Shown one piece after another: positions 59,206 through 64,000 of a stretch of 64,000 bases of DNA; position 1 is the first letter of the stretch, and every line of letters starts with the position of its first letter. Where the stretch lies: NCBI GenBank assembly GCA_028710865.1, contig JAQTUF010000004.1:9713-73712 (forward strand). Direction: 5' to 3'. This stretch comes from Candidatus Shapirobacteria bacterium. GTDB taxonomy: Bacteria > Patescibacteria > Microgenomatia > UBA12405. The notes beneath the pieces are model-generated. The model was not told where the DNA came from. It did not search any database and saw nothing but the letters and a program-made list of their open reading frames with translations. Position numbers and translations under genes: made by a program.

Positions 59206-60327
59206 ATGAAAAAATTTTTTTGGTTTTTGGGGATAATAATGATTAGCGGGTTAATTTATTTTTTGATTTGGGGTAAAGATAAATCATTTTTATTAAGTCC
59301 ACTATCAAACAATAATGATCGAAATAAGCAGGAAAGTAGTTTGAAGACGGTAGGGTTTTTGCCAACGTGGATGATAAGTAAAACTAGATTTTACAGTAGT
59401 GAATTAGATGAATTGATTTTTTCAGGGATAGAAGTAGATAAGACAGGTAATTTAATTTGGGATTATCAAAGTAAAAAAATTGATAATGAGGATTTTTTAA
59501 AGCAAAAAGAAAATATAACTAAGACTGGGGGTAAAAATATTTTAGGAATAAAATTATTTAAAGATGATGAATTGAATAAGTTGTTAGGAGATGAAAAGGC
59601 ATTAAATAATTTAATAAATCAGGTAAGAGAGCAGGTGGTAGAGAAAAAATTTGATGGGGTGAATGTAGATTTTGAATATCAAGGTGACCCGACAGCAATT
59701 TTGAATCAGAGTTTTTTGAGTTTTTTAGAAAAATTGAGAAAGGTAGAGGTGGGGAAAATAAGTGTGGACGTGTTTGTAAATACTATTAATAAGGGTGGTA
59801 CAGAAAGTTTGGTGGAATTAATAGAAAGAGTCGATAGTTTAATAATTATGGCTTATGATTTTCATCGACCAGGGGTGGATTTTGCCGGAGCAGTGGCCCC
59901 AATTGAAGCACCGATGGGAGAAAGAAGTATTTTAGAAGTTGTAACAAATATTACTAATATTGGTTTAGATAAGAATAAAATTGTGTTAGCTTTCCCTTTT
60001 TATGGCTATGAGTGGAAGACGGAGACTGAGGAGTTTGGGTCACAAATAAAGCGGGGTTGGTATCAAATGTCAAGTTGGGATAGAACAAAGAAATTAATAG
60101 AAGAAAAAGGATTGGAAGTTAATTGGGATGAAACATCGATGACACCATGGTTGGTTTTTGAAGAAGAAAATGAAATTCATCAAATATATTATGAAAATAA
60201 AAAAAGTATGGATATTAAGGTTAAATTAGCTAAAGATAATGGGTTTATAGGAGTGGGTTTTTGGGCATTGGGGTATGAAGGAGAGGAGAATGTTTTGGTT
60301 GTTGACGATAGGACAGGATTTAGGTAG
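59206..60327 (+). CDS. Glycoside hydrolase family 18 protein
   Basis: 373 residues with an N-terminal membrane anchor (3-22) and a GH18 barrel. The catalytic motif is DGVNVDFE at 150-157 with Glu157 as acid/base; IIMAYDFHRPG near 215 and FPFYGYEW near 265 are further conserved strands. It resembles the chitinase/YaaH-like branch acting on GlcNAc polymers, so chitin-like or peptidoglycan sugars are possible substrates. It is likely exposed outside the membrane. A terminator lies about 100 nt downstream. Confidence 0.87.
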   Translation: MKKFFWFLGIIMISGLIYFLIWGKDKSFLLSPLSNNNDRNKQESSLKTVGFLPTWMISKTRFYSSELDELIFSGIEVDKTGNLIWDYQSKKIDNEDFLKQKENITKTGGKNILGIKLFKDDELNKLLGDEKALNNLINQVREQVVEKKFDGVNVDFEYQGDPTAILNQSFLSFLEKLRKVEVGKISVDVFVNTINKGGTESLVELIERVDSLIIMAYDFHRPGVDFAGAVAPIEAPMGERSILEVVTNITNIGLDKNKIVLAFPFYGYEWKTETEEFGSQIKRGWYQMSSWDRTKKLIEEKGLEVNWDETSMTPWLVFEEENEIHQIYYENKKSMDIKVKLAKDNGFIGVGFWALGYEGEENVLVVDDRTGFR

Positions 60328-60408
60328 AATAAACCCACTTGTAAATGCTAAAGCTTAAATTCAATCAACTAAATAAAATCAGGGGGAGGGTTATGGTTAC
60401 GAGATAAA

Positions 60409-60414
60409 TACAAT
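60409..60414 (+). promoter_or_regulatory. -10-like TACAAT upstream of tRNA-Ala and 23S
   Basis: TACAATAG as upstream of tRNA-Ile. No convincing -35. It lies before the hairpin terminator at 60432-60460, so transcripts would meet that hairpin at once. Confidence 0.35.
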
Positions 60415-60431
60415 AGTTGATAGAGATAACG

Positions 60432-60460
60432 CCGAAAGCAACAAGCTTTCGGTTTTTTTT
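60432..60460 (+). terminator. Rho-independent terminator before tRNA-Ala
   Basis: CCGAAAGC-aacaa-GCTTTCGG, a perfect 8-bp stem, followed by eight T. It ends GH18 transcripts, or could attenuate an rRNA transcript begun at 60409-60421. Confidence 0.85.
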
Positions 60461-60474
60461 GTACTTTTAAATCT

Positions 60475-60548
60475 GGGCTTGTGGCTCAGTTGGTCAGAGC
60501 ACCTCATTTGCAATGAGGGGGTCGGGAGTTCGAATCTCCCCAAGTCCA
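60475..60548 (+). tRNA. tRNA-Ala (anticodon UGC)
   Basis: A 74-nt cloverleaf. Acceptor GGGCTTG pairs with CAAGTCC (one G-U), anticodon stem CTCAT/ATGAG holds TGC at 60509-60511, and the T-arm GGGAG/CTCCC is perfect. Discriminator A; no encoded CCA. It lies about 150 nt before the 23S gene, its common place in rRNA operons. Confidence 0.96.
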
Positions 60549-60564
60549 CTCTGGTATTTAGAAA

Positions 60565-60682
60565 CAAGAAAATAAAGAAATTTGTTTTCTTGAACTGAAT
60601 ATTGAACATTAACAATTTATTAAATCGAAGTAATTTATATTTTCAATTTCGTCAAATCTTGGCAACTAAATAGAGTTGCCAA
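60565..60682 (+). other. Leader stems between tRNA-Ala and 23S rRNA
   Basis: Two perfect hairpins: CAAGAAAA/TTTTCTTG (60565-60592) and TTGGCAACT-aaatag-AGTTGCCAA (60659-60682). No T run follows on the plus strand, so they look like processing or leader structures rather than terminators. Confidence 0.5.
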
Positions 60683-61166
60683 AAATTATATTGAGTCTAA
60701 ATTTTAATAAAGCAAATGGTGGATGCCTTGGTTGCTAAAGCCGAAGAAGGACGCGGAAGACTGCGAAAAACATTGGGGAGTTGTCAACAAACTGTGATCC
60801 AATGAAATCCGAATGAGGAAACTCCTTCAATCGAAATATTGAGGATCCCTAACGCAAGTTAGGGAGGGTAAGTCGGGGAACTGAAACATCTAAGTACCCG
60901 GAAGAAAAGAAATCGTAAGAGATTCCGTTAGTAGCGGTGAGCGAAACCGGAAAAGCCTAAACCTCCCGATTTATCGGGGGGGGTTGTAGGGTCTGATATA
61001 AGAACAAGAAAGGTTAAAAGAACACTCTGGAATGGGTGACCAAAGAGGGTGAAAGTCCTGTATTTTAAAACTGAGTATTGTTTGATCGGATACCTAAGTA
61101 CCACAAGACACGCGAAATATTGTGGGAATCTGGGGAGACCAATCTCCAAGGCTAAATACTTTAGCA

Positions 61167-61205
<39 letters not shown>

Positions 61206-62684
61206 ATACCCTAAGTAAGGGAATGAAATAGATCTGAAACCATTTGCTAACAAACAGACAAAGCGCCGATTTTATCGAGCGTGATGTCGTGCCTATTGAA
61301 GAATGAGCCTGCGAGTGTTTCTAGTCATCAAGTTTAATCCGGCTGAGCCGGAGGAGGCGTAGCGAAAGCGAGTGCGAATAGCGCGATTAGATGGCTGGAT
61401 ATAACCCGAAACCGGTTGAGCTAACCTTGAGCAGGGTGAACTTTAGAGAAATCTAGAGGAAGGCCCGTACTGGTCATTGCTGCAAAAATGTCAGATGACT
61501 TGAGGTTAGGGGTAATATGCCAATCGAAACCGGAGATAGCTGGTTCTCTCCGAAATATATTTAGGTATAGCGTCAAGTGTTTCTCTATGGGGGTAGAGCT
61601 ACTGGATGAATGTTTGCGGCGCAAGTCGCGGCATTTAACCAAACTCCGAATACCATAGTCTTAACTTGGCAGTCAGTCGGTCCGGGCTAAGCTGGATCGG
61701 CAAAAGGGGAAGACCCCAGACTCTCATCTAAGGCCTCTAAATCTATGTTAAGTGGGAAAGGTAGTGAATTTTCTAAGACAGTCAGGAGGTTGGCTCAGAA
61801 GCAGCCATCTTTTAAAGAAAGCGTAATAGCTCACTGATCGACTCTTTTTGAGTCGAAAGTTCGCGCCAAAAATGTAACGAGGCTAAAACATAGTGCCGAA
61901 GGTGGAGAATATGTATCGATTTATCGATGCAAATTGGTAGGAGAGCGTTCTGATGGCGGTGAAGGTCAAGGTGTAAACTAGGCTGGAGCGATCAGAAGTG
62001 AGAATGCAGGCATGAGTAACGAAATCTAGGTGAGAACCCTAGACGTCGAAATATCCAAGGTTTCCTCAGCTTCGTTGTTCGACTGAGGGTTAGGCGATCC
62101 TAACATGAGGCTAGTGTAGTGCTAGCGTAGTGGATGGACAACCGGTTAATATTCCGGTCCTTTCTAATATTCGTTTTAAGTTGGGGCGTGACGGTGTATG
62201 GAAGATTTTGGGTTGCAGTGAAATTGCAGCCTTTAAGTGTTTAGCTAGAAGGGGTAGGTAAATCCGCCTTTTCGTTTTAAAGTGAGGCATGAATAAGAGT
62301 TTGTCTAACGACAGACAATAGAATTAAACCCATGTATCCAGGAAAAGCGTCGCAAATAGAATATTGGAAATTCGTACTAAAACCGACACTGGTGGATAAG
62401 TCGAGTAGACTAAGACGATTGGAAGAAAGATAGTTAAGGAATTCAGCAAATCAACTGGGCGTACGATTTCTAGATGCCCTGCCCGATGTAACAATCGGGC
62501 TACAATAAAAGACTGCACGGCGACTGTTTATCACAAACACAGGTCCATGCTAACCCGTAAGGGGATGTATATGGGCTGAAACCTGACCGGTGCTAGAAGG
62601 TTAAATGAGAGGGTGATCCTCCGATTTATCGGAGATGAGCCTTTGATTGAAGCCCTAGTGAACGTCAGCAGTAACTCTAACTGT

Positions 62685-63404
62685 GAATCTTAGAGCAGTT
62701 GTAAAAATTAGCTATATGCTGGGAAGACTTGTTATTTGGACCAAAGGTCCATGTTAAAATTTCATAATACCGAGGAGGTAAAAATTTATGAACAAAGTTT
62801 ATCAGCAGGAAAGACAGTTTACAAAAAGAAGAAATTTGTATTATTACTTTACTGGATTTGTTGAGGGAGAGGGATGTTTTTCGGTTTCAATTAAACAAAA
62901 TAACCAAATGAAGTTTGGTTGGGTAGTTGATCCGATGTTTTCTCTTTATCAACATAAAAATAATGTTTCAATTCTGAAATTATTTCAAAAAGAACTAAAA
63001 TGTGGGTACATTGTTGAAAAACAAAGTAAACCTGAAGTTATGGTTTTGGTTGTTGATAATAGAAGAACTCTTGAAGAAAAAATAATTCCTTTTTTTAAGA
63101 AATATCATTTTTTAGGAACGAAACAAGATGATTTCATTATTTTCGAAAAAATTATCGAAATGATGAATAATAAAAAACATTTGGAAGTTGATGGATTACA
63201 AGAAATTGTAAAATTAGCTTTTAGGATGAACCAGAAAGGTAAAGGGAGAAAATACACTCTCGAGCAAATTTTGAATAGTATAACTGAATCCTCAGAGACT
63301 ACACGCTAAATCCCGATTTTATAAGTCGAGGAAAGATATAGTCCGAGCATTATGGTGACATAGTGAGTGTGAAGATTATCGCTAATCTCACGAATAACAT
63401 GAAG
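62685..63404 (+). mobile_element. Group I intron in 23S rRNA at the I-CeuI site
   Basis: 720 nt inserted between AACTGT and TCTAAGG, i.e. after U1923 in E. coli numbering. P1: exon AACTGT (62679-62684) pairs with GCAGTT (62695-62700), leaving the required U-G at the splice site. The conserved R element CAGAGACTACACG is near 63293-63305 and the S element AAAGATATAGTCC at 63332-63344; GACTA/TAGTC forms P7. The last base is G (63404), as required. It carries an endonuclease gene whose end overlaps R. Confidence 0.92.
62788..63309 (+). CDS. Single-motif LAGLIDADG homing endonuclease
   Basis: 173 residues. One LAGLIDADG helix, YFTGFVEGEGCFSVSIK at about 16-32, with the acidic metal ligand at its end; the rest (FQKELKCGYIVEK, VDNRRTLEEKIIPFFKKYHFLGTKQDDF) is typical of one domain, so it should act as a homodimer like I-CreI and I-CeuI. 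It would cut intron-less 23S genes at this site and spread the intron. A strong Shine-Dalgarno (GAGGAGG) is 10 nt before the ATG, although most genes here have none. The last six codons are part of the intron core. Confidence 0.92.
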   Translation: MNKVYQQERQFTKRRNLYYYFTGFVEGEGCFSVSIKQNNQMKFGWVVDPMFSLYQHKNNVSILKLFQKELKCGYIVEKQSKPEVMVLVVDNRRTLEEKIIPFFKKYHFLGTKQDDFIIFEKIIEMMNNKKHLEVDGLQEIVKLAFRMNQKGKGRKYTLEQILNSITESSETTR

Positions 63405-64000
63405 TCTAAGGTAGCGAAGTCCTTTGTCGGGTAAGTTCCGACGCGTATGAAAGGTTTAACGACTGTGCAACTGTCTTAACTATCTATCCAGTGAAATTGA
63501 AAGAGCGGTGAAGATGCCGTTTAATTACAACAGGACAAAAAGACCCCATGAAGCTTTACTGGATCTTTACATTGACAAGAATTTAATGATTGTCGAGAAT
63601 AGGAGGGAGTCGCAAGACGTCAGTGGAATACCTCCCTTTATTATATTTTAGTCTAACTTTTCTTGATGGATCTCAAGAGAGGACAGTGTATGGTTGCTAG
63701 TTTGCCTGGGGCAGGCACCTGCAAAAGAGTAACGCGGGTATACAAAGGTCAACTTAGTCCGGCTGGAAATCGGGCTGTAAGTGTAAAAGCATAAGTTGGC
63801 TTGACTGTGAGACTTACAAGTCGAATCCCGAGCAATCGGGAGATCCAAACAATTTGATGTTGGATTCAGGGTCGAAAGACGGTTTTAGTGATCCTCGTGA
63901 CCTATTTGGTATAGGCACGGGCTTATTGGATAAAAGCTACTCTGGGGATAACAGGCTGGTCACGTCCGATAGTTCATATTGACGACGTGGTTCGGCACCT

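Noticed and set aside
60963..60985. CCCGATTTATCGGG palindromes in 23S as mobile inserts
   Set aside because: They sit at the tips of helices that vary in all bacteria (AAACC...GGTTGTAGG), so they may be ordinary rRNA stems. The likeness to the other palindromes is noted but not enough.

Overview
The window looks like a chromosome segment of a Candidate Phyla Radiation (Patescibacteria) bacterium, most likely Microgenomates-like; this is inferred from gene content, not computed. The signs are very A+T-rich DNA, many short-leader genes, a PrgI/VirB4/small-pilin secretion apparatus, DUF4012, RNHCP and PspC proteins, an archaeal-type TyrRS, a group I intron with a LAGLIDADG endonuclease in the 23S rRNA gene, and no 16S gene next to the 23S gene. 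TGA is used as a normal stop, so the code is standard.

Layout. 1-3607 is a minus-strand island (PP2C phosphatase, protein kinase with zinc ribbon and propeller-like tail, nicotinamidase-like cysteine hydrolase). It is visibly richer in G+C and has strong Shine-Dalgarno sites, unlike everything after it. 3870-12365 holds CoA genes (coaE, coaD), an HD protein, DUF5320/DUF134 proteins, a patatin, a MATE exporter, tyrS and a diguanylate cyclase facing a CRP/FNR regulator. 13778-16763 is an Fe-S operon headed by a fused Rrf2 regulator-cysteine desulfurase with a clear promoter and operator. 16833-22899 holds mutM, trxB, a GT4 glycosyltransferase, a 5'-3' exonuclease and a HAD protein. 22932-30342 is the first block of a type IV secretion-like apparatus (PrgI, split VirB4, a cell-wall-hydrolase-like protein). 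30339-35344 is the replication-origin neighbourhood (dnaN, dnaA, rpmH-rnpA-yidD-yidC-khpB). 35467-41823 is an envelope block (O-antigen ligase, flippase, DUF4012, RNHCP). 41935-53543 runs ftsH, a membrane-anchored Clp-like double ATPase, an 800-residue unknown protein, then on the minus strand a VirB6-like protein, a secreted Cys-rich protein and six small pilin-like proteins. 53692-57916 is a 7TM protein plus three ATP-grasp ligases, one fused to a retropepsin-like domain. 58464-64000 carries tRNA-Ile, a HExxH protein, a GH18 protein, tRNA-Ala and the 23S gene, cut by the window edge.

Three genome-scale patterns stand out. First, outside the 1-3607 island, a -10-like hexamer (TATAAT, TAAAAT, TAGAAT) lies only 5-8 nt before the start codon of about twenty genes on both strands, so leaderless mRNAs appear to be common. 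Second, small two-hairpin palindromes sit in frame inside mutM, an O-antigen ligase and a DUF4012 gene, and also in spacers and in a broken tRNA copy, like the Rickettsia palindromic elements. Third, four spacers carry a 65-80 nt element bounded by inverted repeats rich in A and T runs.

How the genes may work together: the PrgI/VirB4/pilin/VirB6 parts probably build one envelope-spanning machine in two blocks. The 7TM/ATP-grasp/protease genes diverge from the pilin operon and may add amino acids to an envelope or secreted substrate. The Rrf2-IscS fusion could sense and make Fe-S clusters in one polypeptide. All functional links are inference from family membership and position.
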